64,000 nucleotides of DNA from NCBI GenBank assembly GCA_026874595.1, contig CM049309.1, positions 2,826,076-2,890,075 of the forward strand, written 5' to 3'. The notes beneath the pieces are model-generated. The model searched no databases. It was not told the origin of the DNA and saw only the letters and a list, made by a program, of their open reading frames with translations. Of this stretch, positions 36,151-48,539 are shown piece by piece; position 1 is the first letter of the stretch, and each line of letters opens with the position of its first letter. This DNA comes from Sipunculus nudus. Its lineage: Eukaryota > Annelida > Sipuncula > Golfingiida > Sipunculidae. The position numbers were made by a program, and so were the translations under genes.

Positions 36151-36867
36151 GGATTACATGTGCATTTGTTGTGTGATGGCATGATTTCATCCAGATCCCA
36201 GACTTTGTCCTGATTTGATTGGCTGGTACACATGTGACATCATGGACTGAATTTTATCAACAACTCAGATCTAGTAATGCATGTTGTTTTTATTCTCTGC
36301 TGAAAATTTGGGACTGACAGAGGCAGAGATACTGTGCTTTTACTGAGATCTAGAATTTTTAGTCACAGGGGATTTCCCAGTGTGTGACGTCACTGCCGAG
36401 TTGACAGTGCTCATAGATGTGCCAATAGTTTTTTTAACAAAACACACAACCTCATGTTTTTAGTGGAAAAATAGATAGAAAAAATGTTTTTCCTTCAGGA
36501 ATTGGGCTTATTTTATGTATAATCTATATTAATATTTATTTCATAGGCAATTATTTTATATGATTATATAATGAGATTAGGAATACGTTTGCTTGACCTG
36601 AACTTATGTGTGACATAACAAACATATGACGTACAAATACCACTGTGGTGTCATCACTATGAATCATCAAGTGGATATAATCTTAGTCCATCATCTTAGG
36701 TCGTCACTGATATGTTGCAAGACATACATCTGTTCTGTCACTTTTCTTTCTGAATTCATTAAATGGCATCCATACATGGGAGACCATAATTTTGCTGTTA
36801 GATAATCACCACATTGGTCTGATTTGCCTCTGGGGTAAATAAACAAAAGCTTAAGTGCACTGTATAA
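36151..36867. other. Intron, nothing recognised
   Basis: AT-rich single-copy sequence between a tandem array and a family A element. Confidence 0.4.
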
Positions 36868-39488
36868 ACAAGGGACCTATGGGTCACGGCGCTCAGCTGT
36901 TATATATGATAAAAAAATATGATTTAGAAATGAGGCACATGCTGGTTTTGTGTGGTAATAAATATAAGCTGTATTATGAGTTGTTGTTGTTTAGCTTAAG
37001 TATGATTTTGATAGTTCCTTTGGAGACAGGGAAGAGGATTGATTTCATTTATTTTATTAACAAATGGAGTACTACTGTCACACAGATTTTGACTTGGCCA
37101 TATAACTTATAAGCAGAACGTATAATATAAGAGTTTAACTATTTATTAAAAAAATTACAAATATTGTCCCAAATATAATTTTTATTAAATATAATAAGAG
37201 AATCGTAATTTTTAAAAATGAAATATAACTGAAATGATTATTAAAATAATATTAAAAAATATATTCATGAATGAATTCATGAATACATTTTGAAAGTATT
37301 TGCACTGGTATTCATATACTTTCATTTTTACCTGAATTCCCATTCTTTATGCAAGAAATTTTATAATGGAGTACATATTCATATTCGTATTTAAATACAA
37401 TTTCACAGTTTTCACCAAACAATGATGTTGAGAATCCAGAATATACAAAATTCACACCTTTAAATAATGATCATAAGTACCTGGTTTTATGGCTTTTATT
37501 TATATTTAAAAAAATAAATGTAATATATTCATTTTGGACTAATTTCACATCAATGTACACACTAGACACAGTAGGAATCTAGATTACTATTATCAACTGC
37601 ATCTTTGTCTATCATTAATTTCCTTCATATGATCCTTAATGATAAGTAATGAATAATATGATTTACCTTTTTATCATTAAAACTGAACTGAAAAATACCA
37701 TTGGTGACTGCATGGTGTTATTTGGAATACATGACATTCTATCCATCGATACAAGATTCTTATATCATCAGTAACTGCAAGTTAATTTCCTGTTATTATA
37801 AACTAACAAATTCCTTTTCTATTTTTCTTTGATTTGTAATTAAAAACCAATAAAAATTGATTAATTTTTTGTTTATTGTTATGTTGTTGGTCTAAACTAC
37901 TAGATGAGTTGGGTTGGACGCCTGGATCAACTGTGGCTGGCCATAAGCTGCCAGGCTGCCCCAGTGTATGTCTCGCCTCAAGCATGCATAATTTGCTGAA
38001 AGTTCAACAAGGTCAACATACAGGTGACTCAAGAGGGGCTGGAGAGAGTCAAGGTCTGACATGGTCTCATAAAAACATTAATAAAAGCTACAATTTTGGC
38101 CAATTTCTTTCAGCTTTCTAAACTAAAAAGCTGAAATCCTTATGTGTGCAAGATATGAAAATTATATCAACAGTGCTCACAGGAAACAAATGTGCTATGG
38201 TCAATTTGGGCAAAATTTAAGGTACTAATTTTATATTTATACTTATAACTTATAAAATTTGAAAAATTCAGAACTAATTTTGGGTATTCAATTGCATCTT
38301 GATAAAATAATGTTACATCCCTGACAAAAAAATCTCTAGCTTCAGCAATCCCCTTGTTAAGGGAGTAAATATATTTCTTGATTTTTTACAAAGTGCATTA
38401 TGTTTGGGCCCATAACTTAAAACAATTACGCAATTCTGACATCATTTCTGGCATGTGCATAGAAAATGAATAGAAAAAGATGTATATTATATATGATTAA
38501 AGTCAGCTCAGTAGTTTTGATATTAGGCAGTCTTGAAGTGTAACAATGGGTTTGTAATGGAAAAATGAAGTTTTTCATTATTATCTCGAAGGTATTAAGT
38601 CCTAGTGACCAAATTCTTGGCATGGTAGGGGATTTTGGAGACATCTAATTGTATGCTAACTTTTAGGAACTGAGAGCTGAAGCTGGGGAGCTGAGCTCTT
38701 GCAAACTGCATTACACTAGCTTGATGTAAACAATATGTTACATGGTGCTTGAAACTTGAATAAAATCTACAGTTTTTGATCAACTGGTTTCAAATTTTTG
38801 GTGTTAACAGACAAAATGCTATCAAAAACATGCTGTGAAAATTAAATCCACAGTACCAACAGGAAAAAAATGTGCCACGGTGAAATTTGGGCAAAATTTA
38901 AGGTACAAATTTTTTATTTTTGCTAATATTTTAAAAAATTTAAAAGATTTTGATCTAATTTTTTTGTATTCAATTTAATTTTGATTAATTAAAGTTATAT
39001 TACTGTAAAAAAGTCCATAGCTTTAACATGTTTTGTGTTAAGTGATCAAATATCTTTCCTAATCTTTTACAAAATGCATTATGTTTGGGCCCATAACTTT
39101 TTTAAATTATATAATACAGACATAATTTCTGGCATGTATATAGGAACAATATAGAGAAATATTTATGGTAAATATGAGGAAAAACAGATGAGTGGTTTTG
39201 ATATTAGGCAGTCCTGAAGTGTTAAAATAGGTTAAAAAATTGAGGTTTTTCCTTAATTTCTCAGAGGAACAAAGTCGCAAAGACCCAGTTTTCGGCTTGG
39301 TAGGAGATCTTGGGAACATCTAATATTATGCCGAATTTTGGATTCCTAGGTCTTACGGTTTCAAAACGTGCCACATCTATGGACAGACGGACGGACGGAC
39401 GGCAGGACAGACGGCACAACGGACAGACGGACATACGACGGACAATGGACCACGACTATAGCTCAGATGACTTATAGTCAACTGAGCT
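36868..39488 (+). mobile_element. Family A element, 2.6 kb, apparently complete ends
   Basis: Starts CAAGGGACCTATGGGTCACG and ends in the near-palindrome agctcagatgac...gtcaactgagct before AAAAAA. It shares its 5' 2 kb with the element starting at 60237 (including the same short open frame, 36855-37112 versus 60291-60479) and its 3' half, with two ~650-bp modules and a GGAC-repeat tail, with the copy at 41920-45055. Confidence 0.88.
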
Positions 39489-40347
39489 AAAAAATCTAAA
39501 GAAATACAAATACACAGATACCATTACAATCCATAATGTTTGCTAGAACAACATGATGAAGAAAATTTAAAGACCATGTGATCTTGTGCCATTATTATGA
39601 GCTGTGTCTGTGGCATATTTTCAAAATTCTGTCACTTTGCATGTTATCAGCTTACTTTACATCTGCTTGTGTTTGTGGCAGGTATTCAAAAATGTTGATT
39701 ACGTGTATTTTTTAGGCTCAAAATTATTAGATCACAGCCCAAGGGATTTTGTTGATGTAGTTGATTACTTCTTAATAACAATATATGATACATTTACATG
39801 TTCATATGAATCTTATTACTGAGAGCTGACTAATTAGTCATCCCTTATGTTCGTTATGATATCTTTGATGCTGTATGTGGTTTTATGGACTGTCTTTAGA
39901 TGTAACAAAAAATAAGCTTTCATCTAATATTTCATTTTTCATTACTTACAGCAAGTACATAACAGTTACGGTATCATCTTCATTCTAATTAATTAATTCT
40001 TTTTATTAAAAAGTAATAAAAAGAAAGAGGTTAAAAAAAGTAGTTCACTAGAAGAAAGCATTTCATAAATAAAAATAAGACATAAATGAAATAAAATGAA
40101 AGCATTAAGTATTTTGAGCTACCGGTTTGCATTTTTATAATGAATTAAGTTTTTTTGCAATATATTCACTGTAAAAAAAAATCTCAGGGACATTTTTCAT
40201 CTTTCAAAGCAATCTTTCTTTATGTATTACATTATAAAATAGGAAGAAATACAGTTAGGAATAAAATATCTTCAAAATATAATAAAAAAACATTATGAAT
40301 TAAAAAGAATAGAATAGATGAATGGTGCTAGGTTATTTAAATAACAA
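39489..40347. other. Intron, nothing recognised
   Basis: AT-rich sequence without repeats shared elsewhere in the window. Confidence 0.4.
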
Positions 40348-40732
40348 ACTAGATGTGTCGGAACGACACGAATGCCCCCCCCTCGGGGCAAATTAGAAAC
40401 ATTTGTTAAATTTTGTAAAATTTTTTAAGTTCAGGAGGTGTTGTATGGTCAAAAGTAGGTCAAGAAGGGCAAAATGCAAACTCGATATGTAAGGGGTCAT
40501 TATCAAGCAACACACCAAAAGTCAGGCCAGTATGCAGGCATTGTGAAAAAAAGTCCATACATGTGCATTTTTCATAAAAATTTCTGTCTTTCATGAAATT
40601 TTCTATGTTCAGGATCTGTCATATGGTCAAAAATAGGTTAACTGGGACGAAACGCGAACTCGATCTGTAAGTGGTCATTATGCGCCCACAGATCAAACAT
40701 TGGGCCAGTATCTGTAAGCATTGCATTGCGAA

Positions 40733-41408
40733 ACTAGAATATTAGCAAAAGCTGATAATCAGTTTTAAATTTAAATTGGAGAGGTATGTACCATGTTTTA
40801 TAACAATCCACCAAATGCTTCCGGAGAAATATCCCCCTAAGTTTTTTTCTATACTAAGCTCTGTGACCTTGAGAAGTAGGTCAAGACCACCTATCTTTGA
40901 ACTTGACCAAGATTTTGTAAATATGATGCAAAAGCACTGAAGTATTGAAGTTCCTTAGTTGAATACCTTTGGAGATATCCTGCACAATAGGCCAAAATTG
41001 AAAAATCCGATAAAATTTCATGAAAAAATCAGAAATTGCAAGTGACGCCACCAAAATTGTGCAGCACATACAGACCATCAGTCCCAATGATCATAGTAAG
41101 TTTTGTGAAAATCCACACAATGGTTCCTCAGATATAAGCTTCTGAGTGTTTTTCTATAATCAGCTCTAAAATGTAGAAAAATGTGTCAAGGTCACCCATC
41201 TTTGAACTTGACCAAGATTTTATCGATATACATCTTCACTGATGAAATAAAATACCAACGGTGAATCCTTTTAGAGATATCCCACTCACAAGGTAAAAGT
41301 TAACAGACGCAGAACGGACGGACGGACACCCGACAGACAGATGGACGGACGGATAGACGGACAGCTTGGGTGACGACAATAGCCCATCAGCCTATGAGCT
41401 GAGGGCTA
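40733..41408 (+). mobile_element. Family C element nested in B
   Basis: Begins ACTAGAATATTAGCAAAAGC and ends in the near-palindrome TAGCCCATCAGC...GAGCTGAGGGCTA (41380-41408), preceded by a GGACGGACGGAC tail. The unit core has aattgtgcagcac, gttttgtgaaaatccacac and gagatat phrases. The copy at 49182-50126 sits at the equivalent place in another B element. Confidence 0.8.
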
Positions 41409-41919
41409 AAAACGGCTGTACATGTACATTTGTCATGAAAATTTATATTTTTCATGAAATTTTCTATGTTTGGGAGCCGTAAAACAATCAAAAGTATGTC
41501 AACCAGGACGAAATGTGAACTCGATCTGTAACTGGTCATGATCTGCCCACACATAAAAAATCAGGGCGGTATCTGCAGACATTGCAAAAAAAAAGTCTGT
41601 ACATGTGTATTTGTCATGAAAATTTATATTTTTCATAAATTTTTAATGTTTAGGAGCTGTAAAACTGTCAAAAATAGGTCAACTGGGACAAAACGCGAAC
41701 TCGATCTGTAACTAGTCAATATCTGCATATACACACCAAAAATCAAGCCAATATCTGCAGGCATTGCGAAAAAAAAATCCGTACATGTGTATTTGTCATG
41801 AAAATTTCTATTTTTCTAAAATTTTCTATGTTTGGGAGCCGTAAAACGGTCAAAAGTAGGTCAACCAGGACGAAACGCGAACTCGATCTGTAACTGGTCA
41901 TTATCTGCCCACACATAAA

Positions 41920-44900
41920 CAAGGGACCCACGGGTCACGGCGCTCAGCTGATCGTGATTGGACTATAAATGTTCCTCCACTGTGATACTATATCGAGTCG
42001 ATAAAGCTTCTGAATATCATGGACAAGTTGGGCTATTATAAAGGAATGTAATGTAATATGTGAGTAAATGATAAATGAAATAACCTGACTGATGGATTAA
42101 TAGAGTCAAATATAGTGGTTTATTTTTTATTTATTTAGGAGGGGTTGAAAATTGTGATATATTTGAGCAAATATGAATGCAATAACAGCAGTAATAAGCA
42201 GTAGTAGAATGATGATAAGGCTATTTGTTAAAGGATCTAAAGTGTATGGTAGTCTGCAAGCTTTCAATTTGACAGATATGATGTTATGATTAACTATGAA
42301 TTTGTGACTGTATGACACAATATCTCTTTAGTCTTGACAAGGTACATTATTGTGATGCCCACTATGTCTACATATTACACAATATTGACATAATTTCTGG
42401 CATGTACATAGGTACCTATGGACGAATAGTTATACAAAATATTAAAGTATGAATATATCTGATTCATCTTGTTCTTGCTTACTGAGGCTGACTTTGGGAT
42501 GAGGTTCTGAGAAGGGAAAAGTGAGGGCAGCACGAAGGTGGATGTAGAAATATTCTATTGTAATGTTTTCATTTATATAAGAATATGAAAAGCTAAGAGG
42601 AAAGGGGCCCTCCTACTTGGTTATAGTAAAGTTCTAAATATATGATTGCAAACTAATACTCTGACAAGACTGTCATGAAGAAAAACAGTAAAAGTTTTGA
42701 GATACTGTGATGCATATGAAAATTTACAGATGGACAGGTAAGTAGGCAGAATTGACTAATACCTTTATTTCACTTTCAAGGGAATAATGCATTTAAGTTT
42801 ATATATAATCCTATTTTTTTTAAGCATATCCACTTTTTCCATTAAGAAGTTTTTATCTGAATCATTTTTTTTATTCACAGGTTTTATAAATTTTTAATAA
42901 AAAAACCTGAAAATATAAGTTAAAATATTAGAATTGTTGCAAAAGTTGCAATCATCATATATCCAGAGTGTAGCTCATATTGGGTCATATTATGCATACA
43001 CATATATTTTATTATTTTTAAATCATAAATGTTTAAACTGAATTTAAAAGAAAATAATGCCACATCATGGCATCTACAAGAATATTCCTTGAATCACTAT
43101 TAAAAAGTTTTGCACATTGGAGTTTTCAGTACATGCTTAATTTTATTCACCAAAATAAAATAAAAGATTAAGTAAATTTGATAAAATAAAACATCTTTTC
43201 AAATAAAGTATACACACTGTTGGTTGAATGAGGGACAAACAATATCATTGTGCTAATTACTATCCCAGTTTTAATTTATTACTGGAATTAATAGACAATT
43301 TCACACCTGGTGAAGTTTTTACTCTTCTGAAGTAAGGAATTACTTATCTGATGAACATCCACACTTTCATAGCAATACACCACTTTGTGGACACAATTAA
43401 ATGTACACTTTAATCATTGTAACCCTGGTGGTACAATACAAAATCTAAAATGTAGCACAGCCTAGAATAAGAATGAATCAAATACAGAAAATAATAACAT
43501 TCATCTAGTTTATGCACCATCTGGGGGGGGGGGGGGTGCAGGGCAGAGGGGAAGCCTGCTGGTAGTAGCCAAGCTGACCCAAGGCAAGCTGCCTGGGGTG
43601 GGTTACATAATGCAAGTGAAGGCTGTACTACTAGGTGGGCTAGATGTAAACAACACTTGACATAGTGTATGAAAACATGAATAAAAGCTATTCTTTCCAA
43701 TCAATTTCTTTGAAATTTCAGATTTTAAAAGATTAAATCCTTATGTATATATGCTGTGAAAATTAAATCAACAGTGCCAAAGTTGGACAAAATTTAAGGT
43801 ATTGATTTTTTATTTATGCTAATAACTTGAAAAATTTGCAAAATTCAGATCTAATTTTGGGTAAACAATTGAATCTTGATTAAATAAAGTTATATTCCTG
43901 AAAAAAGTCTCTAGGTTCAGCAATTCTCATGTTAGGTGAGTAAATATATTTCCTGATTTTTAAAAAAAAATGCATTATGTTTTGGCACATAACTTCAAAA
44001 TAATATCCAATACTGACTTAATTTTTGGTATGTTCATAGAGAATGTATGAAAGAATGTGAATACTTAATACGATCAAAAACAGATCAGTGGTTTTGATAT
44101 TAGGCAGCCATGAAGTGTAACAATGGCTTTTTTTATGGAAAACAAAGTTTTTTTCCCTTAATATCTCGAAGGAACGAAGTCCTAATGACCCAATTTTCGG
44201 TATGGTAGGAGATTTTTGGGAGTTCTAAAATTATGCCAACAGCCTGGGGAGCATAGAGATGTGCACTGAATGACCTACAGTCATCAAAGTGGATTGCTTG
44301 ACAATGTAAGGGAATACAACAAGAGCCTCCAAAAAAATTCAATAACTAGCCTAATTTTGCAGCTTTTATTTTCAAATTTCAGATTTTAACAGATTAAATC
44401 CTTATGTATACATGCTGTGAAAATTAAATCCACAGTACATACAGGAAAAAAACGTGCCGTGGCCAAAGTTGGGCAAAATTTAGGGTACCAATTTTATATT
44501 TTTGCCAATATTTAAAAAAATTTAAGAGATTTTGATCCAATTTTTGGTATACAATTAAATTTTAATTAATTAAAGTTGTATTACTGGTAAAAAGTCCCTA
44601 CCTTTAACACTTTTGGTCTTAAGTGACCAAATATCTTCCTGATTTTTTTACAAAGTCCATTATGTTTGGGCCCATAACTTTTTCAAATTATACAATACTG
44701 ACTTAATATCTGGCATGTACATAGGAATCATATAGAGGAATATTTATGGTAAATATGAAGAAAACCAGATGAGTGGTTTTGATATTAGGCAGTCTTGAAG
44801 TGTGAAAATAGATTTCTAATAAAAAATTGAGGTTTTTCCTTAATATCTCGAAGGAACGAAGTCCAAATGACCCAATTTTCGGCATGGTAGGAGATTTTGG

Positions 44901-45055
44901 GGACATCTAACTGTATGCCGAATTTCAGATTCATTAGTCCAACGGTGTCGAAACGTGCCAGTCTTCTGGACGGACGGACGGATGGACAGACAGACGGACG
45001 GACGATGGACAATGGACCACGACTATAGCTCTGATGACTTATAGTCAGCTGAGCT
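41920..45055 (+). mobile_element. Family A element, 3.1 kb, inserted in family B
   Basis: Starts CAAGGGACCCACGGGTCACG and ends ...agtcagctgagct before AAAAA. Its ends are fixed by an empty-site comparison. Uninterrupted B units read CACACAT-AAAAAA-TCAGGG (41530-41555), while here CACACATAAA precedes the element and AAAAATCAGGG follows it, so at most two extra A residues were gained. It contains two tandem ~650-bp modules and a GGACGGAC tail. It is nearly a mirror copy of 17825-21004. Confidence 0.92.
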
Positions 45056-45586
45056 AAAAATCAGGGCGGTATCTGCAGGCATTGCAAAAAAAATTCGTAC
45101 ATGTGTATTTGTCATGAAAATTTATATTTTTTATAAATTTTCTATGTTTAGGAGTCGTAAAACTGTCAAAAATAGGTCAACTGGGACAAAACGCGAACTC
45201 GATCTGTAACTAGTCAATATCTGCATACACACCAAAAATCAGGCCAATATCTGCAGGCATTGCTAAAAAAAAATCCGTACATGTGTATTTGTCATGAAAA
45301 TTTCTATTTTTCATGAAATTTTTTAAGTTTAGGAGCCGTAAAACGGTCAAAAGTAGGTAAACCGGGATGAAACGCAAACTCAATCTGTAACTGGTCATTT
45401 TCTGCAGACACACCAAAAATCAGGCCAAATAACTGCAGGCATTGCGAAAAAAAGTCCGTACAACTGTTTGATTTCGGAATGATGGAAGGACGGAATGACG
45501 GACATGGGTAAAACTATATGCCCCGGCCACTTTGTGGCGGGGGCATAAAAATTTATGATGATTTAATCATCTGATAACAGACTTAC

Positions 45587-45710
45587 ATAAATGAAGCGGA
45601 TTGGTATAGCCAGACAGATTGCAACTATCCACAAACAGGCGAGAATCTTCTTTGTGCTTCCCATGGTGCACCAGGAGCGAGACTTCATGGGATGTACAAT
45701 CACGATGTAC
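45587..45710 (-). CDS. GPCR exon: end of TM3 (DR|Y), ICL2, TM4
   Basis: The exon is 124 bp. The first base (G) completes the codon of the preceding exon, as expected if intron phase 2 splits the Arg of a DRY motif. Then come 41 codons beginning YIVIVHPMKSR (ICL2), a CTMGSTKKI basic stretch, TM4 (LACLWIVAICLAIPIRF, with the conserved Trp and a Pro near its end) and IY. The acceptor reads tttgattcag|G and the donor is TAT|gtaagt at 45586-45581. Reading on to the next exon gives IY|ATEKSL in phase 0. The exon is clearly more GC-rich than its flanks. Two further imperfect copies of the acceptor lie just upstream in a 55-bp tandem repeat, and a family B element ends about 30 bp inside the downstream intron. 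No upstream TM1-TM3 exon was recognised up to base 64000. Confidence 0.92.
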
Positions 45711-45867
45711 CTGAATCAAATTAAAACTGTGTATTACACATGCACAGAATTAACAGACGATGTACCTGAATGAAAATAAAACTGTGTATCACACACACAC
45801 AGAAGTAATAGATGACGTACCTGAGTCAAATTAAAACTGTGTATCACACATGCACAGAAGTAACAGA
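45703..45867 (-). repeat. 55-bp tandem triplication spanning the TM4 exon acceptor
   Basis: Three copies of exactly 55 bp start at 45703, 45758 and 45813. On the gene's strand each copy reproduces an acceptor: TTTGACTCAG|GTACGTC, TTTCATTCAG|GTACATCG and TTTGATTCAG|GTACATCG, the last being the one that continues into the open exon. The two upstream acceptors would read into in-frame stops, TAA after four codons for the middle one and after about 32 codons for the outer one. Confidence 0.93.
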
Positions 45868-48495
45868 CACCTCTTCCTAAGATAAAACTTATGTCAAAAC
45901 ATCGGAGAGTGCCAATAAATCAAGACAGTTCCAAAATATTCTGTGCATATATCAAGCATTATGTCTCCCATGCAGTACTGTACTAAAAATTTGTAACACA
46001 GGCACACAAATTGGCCATGGTACTTTCAGATTAATACAGATTTATACAGATTAGTGTAAAATATTTTGGTTTAACCAGGTAGTAAAATTTGTTAAAACAT
46101 TTCCTGAACAGGCTTCCTGTTCTAATAATAAAAGGAGGATGAAGTCAGTTTTATGACTCAATTTGAACCCCTGTTGGTTAATGCTCTGTCACGCACCTGC
46201 GTATCCTAATTCCTTACGAGTTTGAGCACTGACATTTTTTTTTATTTGAAGTCATACACACAATCAGCACCTCATATATGCTACTCAGTTGTTTTGTGCA
46301 GGGTATTTGTATCTAATGAGAAAAGCACAGATTGAGTGTTCAGATAGTGTACTTGCTGTACATCCAGGGTACACTCCAGATTTGGTATAAATACGATGAC
46401 ACCTCTAGACTTCAGAGTGATGCAGAAATGTGATGGGAATAAGCACGGAACAGGCTCAGCATTCATTGGATGTGCATTAGGCATGTAGTGGGCATAAGCC
46501 AGGTGCATCCAGATATGCCTGACATGCGCACTGCATATGAAGCTATACGCAGCAAAAATAAAAGTGTTGTGCACTGCACATGCACCACAATTAATTAATG
46601 GATGCACTGACTTTGTTAGTTTAATGCTAGATGTTGGTCACATATAAGTAAAAGTAATCGAAAATTTTCCAAATTTTGAGTGTACAGCCGGGTATTGTAA
46701 ATTTCTAAAAAAGAACTCATAAGGACTTGATATACGCAGAAGTGTGACAGGGCCTTTATATCCAGATATACAGTATGAACAGTGGATTACAGGCATTGAC
46801 CGGACCTTATTTTGTTTTTTGTTATAGAGAAGTACTTACTAAAGAGAGTACAGGAATCCAAAATGTTTATTACACAGGACTCTCTCAAGCCTCCATAATT
46901 AGGTGTCCACAACAGTGGGGTCTCTAGAATGAGAGGTTTCAATGTATTACCTAATGAACTGGCCATCTTGTGAACTTGCAAGGAAATAATCCATGTTTAC
47001 ACTGTGTGATTTTGCCAGGCTTCAAGGTAAAACACATGTATATCAAACCTTTAATTTTTACTTTACTATTACTGAATTCCCAATTTCATAGACTGTAACA
47101 TTAAAGTTACTCATAATTTCTCATACGAGAACCCATAATAATTGTTATACAAAAACACACAATACTTTTTGAACAGTTAATACACAAGAGCTCATGCTAA
47201 TTCAGCCTGCAGAAAAGCTTGAATGCATTAAAAAAAAACACCTGTGGACTGAATTTAGGTATGCTCTGTCATACACAGATTGTAAAATCAGTCATGTGAA
47301 ATTCAATAGTATGAAGTCTGTCTGGATGTTTGAATTACTGTGCTTGCCTGGAGGTATAAATAAGTAAAGAGACATGTGACACCTTTATCCAAACTGGCCA
47401 GATGGGGTACATATCTGATTGATTGCTGTACAGCAACATCAGTGACTGTTCCAGCCAGTCACTGTAACAGTTAGGGCTGAAATGATAAATCTCCTGCTCC
47501 ACTCTTACTCAACTTCTAGTGAACGTAGTAAAATTTGTTTTTTTTTTACTAACCAGACATTAAATTTAACAACTGATGAACAAAAGTTAAGAATTACTAG
47601 CTAGTGTCCTTGTCTTAAGTCTTTTAGTTGTTATTTTATGCTCATGAAACCATGAATAGCATACCAGCAGTTCAACAGCCATATATGATACTATCAAATG
47701 CTATAGAGTAAAACCTGTGTGATAAGACTTGACCACCCATGGGACTGACCAAAAGTGTCTTAATTCACAAGTGGTCTTATTAGACATGTGGTCTTTGTGA
47801 CAGGTTCTATTGTATTTGCTACCAAATGCTTCCAAAGACTATATGCATGTAGTAGTGTAAATTTATCAGCTTTGTTTTATTTTACCAATTACTTGACATG
47901 ACTGCTTGCAGAAATAATGTCTTGTTGAATTTACAATTGTTTTGCAGGCTCTTATCAAACAGAGCTAAATCGTCATATGAAATCTCATGTTGTGTATATT
48001 TTAAGTAAAAAATCTGTAAGTGTGGAATGTAAGAAAAAACCTTGCCAGTTAATGTAATGACAGTTTGTAAATGAGCCTGTTTATTCACATAAATGTACAT
48101 CTTGGATGCCTCAATCTCACACCCATCCTATATATAAATATATATATTATAAGGGTTGAAAGAATCAAGGGCCAGCAAAGTATTACCTGTCATATGTGCA
48201 TAATGACAAAAGATTTGGCATTTATTAAGATCAAAGATAGTATATGACTACATGTTGACTACAAAGCAACTAAATGCTTAAACTCAACTAGTTGACTTAC
48301 AAAAATTATTTATTGTCTTGACTAGTTGGCCTGGAAACATAATTATCATTTAAGCCCAAGTAGCAGAAGTCTCTTTATATTTAATTTTGCTTTTCTTCTC
48401 TCAATACATAATTATAATCATGTCTCGACTGTATATATATGAGCTACCTGCATGATTCAGACAGAGTATAATCAGCTGTCCAAGGGCACTTACCA
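45868..48495. other. Upstream intron, nothing coding recognised
   Basis: AT-rich intron. I searched it for a TM1-TM3 exon ending in GA(C/T)-(A/C)G and found none. Near 46175-46200 the minus strand reads GGGGTTCAAATTGAG, a tRNA box B-like word that may mark an old SINE. Confidence 0.4.

Positions 48496-48538
<43 letters not shown>
48496..48538. repeat. (TA)n microsatellite
   Basis: About 20 TA units. Confidence 0.95.

Positions 48539-48539
<1 letters not shown>

Larger units (their letters stand above)
40348..45550 (+). mobile_element. Family B element carrying nested C and A elements
   Basis: Starts ACTAGATGTGTCGGAACGAC (hairpin GTGTCG-gaa-CGACAC). The core is tandem units of about 180 bp, each with a phrase like ctgcaggcattgcgaaaaaa, gtcaaaagtaggtcaac and cgaactcgatctgtaactgg. 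The 3' hairpin at 45518-45546 has arms ATGCCCCggCCAC and GTGGCgGGGGCAT. It contains a C element (40733-41408) and is split by a family A insertion at 41920-45055. Its right end lies only about 30 bp from the splice donor of the TM4 exon. Confidence 0.88.
2500..45710 (-). other. Gene span (3' part): rhodopsin-like neuropeptide-type GPCR, five exons
   Basis: This is a class A seven-transmembrane receptor gene read right to left and incomplete at its 5' end. Five coding exons of 124, 221, 106, 126 and 285 bp join in frame through canonical GT-AG introns of 16,163, 15,442, 9,775 and 969 bp, with intron phases 0, 2, 0 and 0. The intron upstream of the first exon seen is phase 2. The spliced product in this window is 286 residues plus a stop. 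Family features seen include TM4 Trp, an ECL2 Cys, TM5 Pro, the TM6 F-x-x-x-W-x-P pattern and TM7 NPIIY, followed by an FRRSM helix 8. The KQVIKML start of TM6 and the HPMKSR ... CT motif of ICL2 recall peptide receptors such as the TRH- or ecdysis-triggering-hormone-receptor type, but I cannot assign a ligand. TM1-TM3 and the signal region are not in the window. Confidence 0.93.

Noticed and set aside
20618-42318. Matching open frames 20618-20827 (plus) and 42127-42318 (minus), as if a conserved small protein
   Set aside because: They are the same stretch of two family A copies; in the 52-kb copy the frame is disrupted, so there is no sign of protein-level constraint.
48150-48200. Possible TM3 exon end (TATGACAG|gtaata, minus strand), which would supply the DRY arginine
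   Set aside because: The frame has a stop 12 codons upstream and the residues do not look like TM3.
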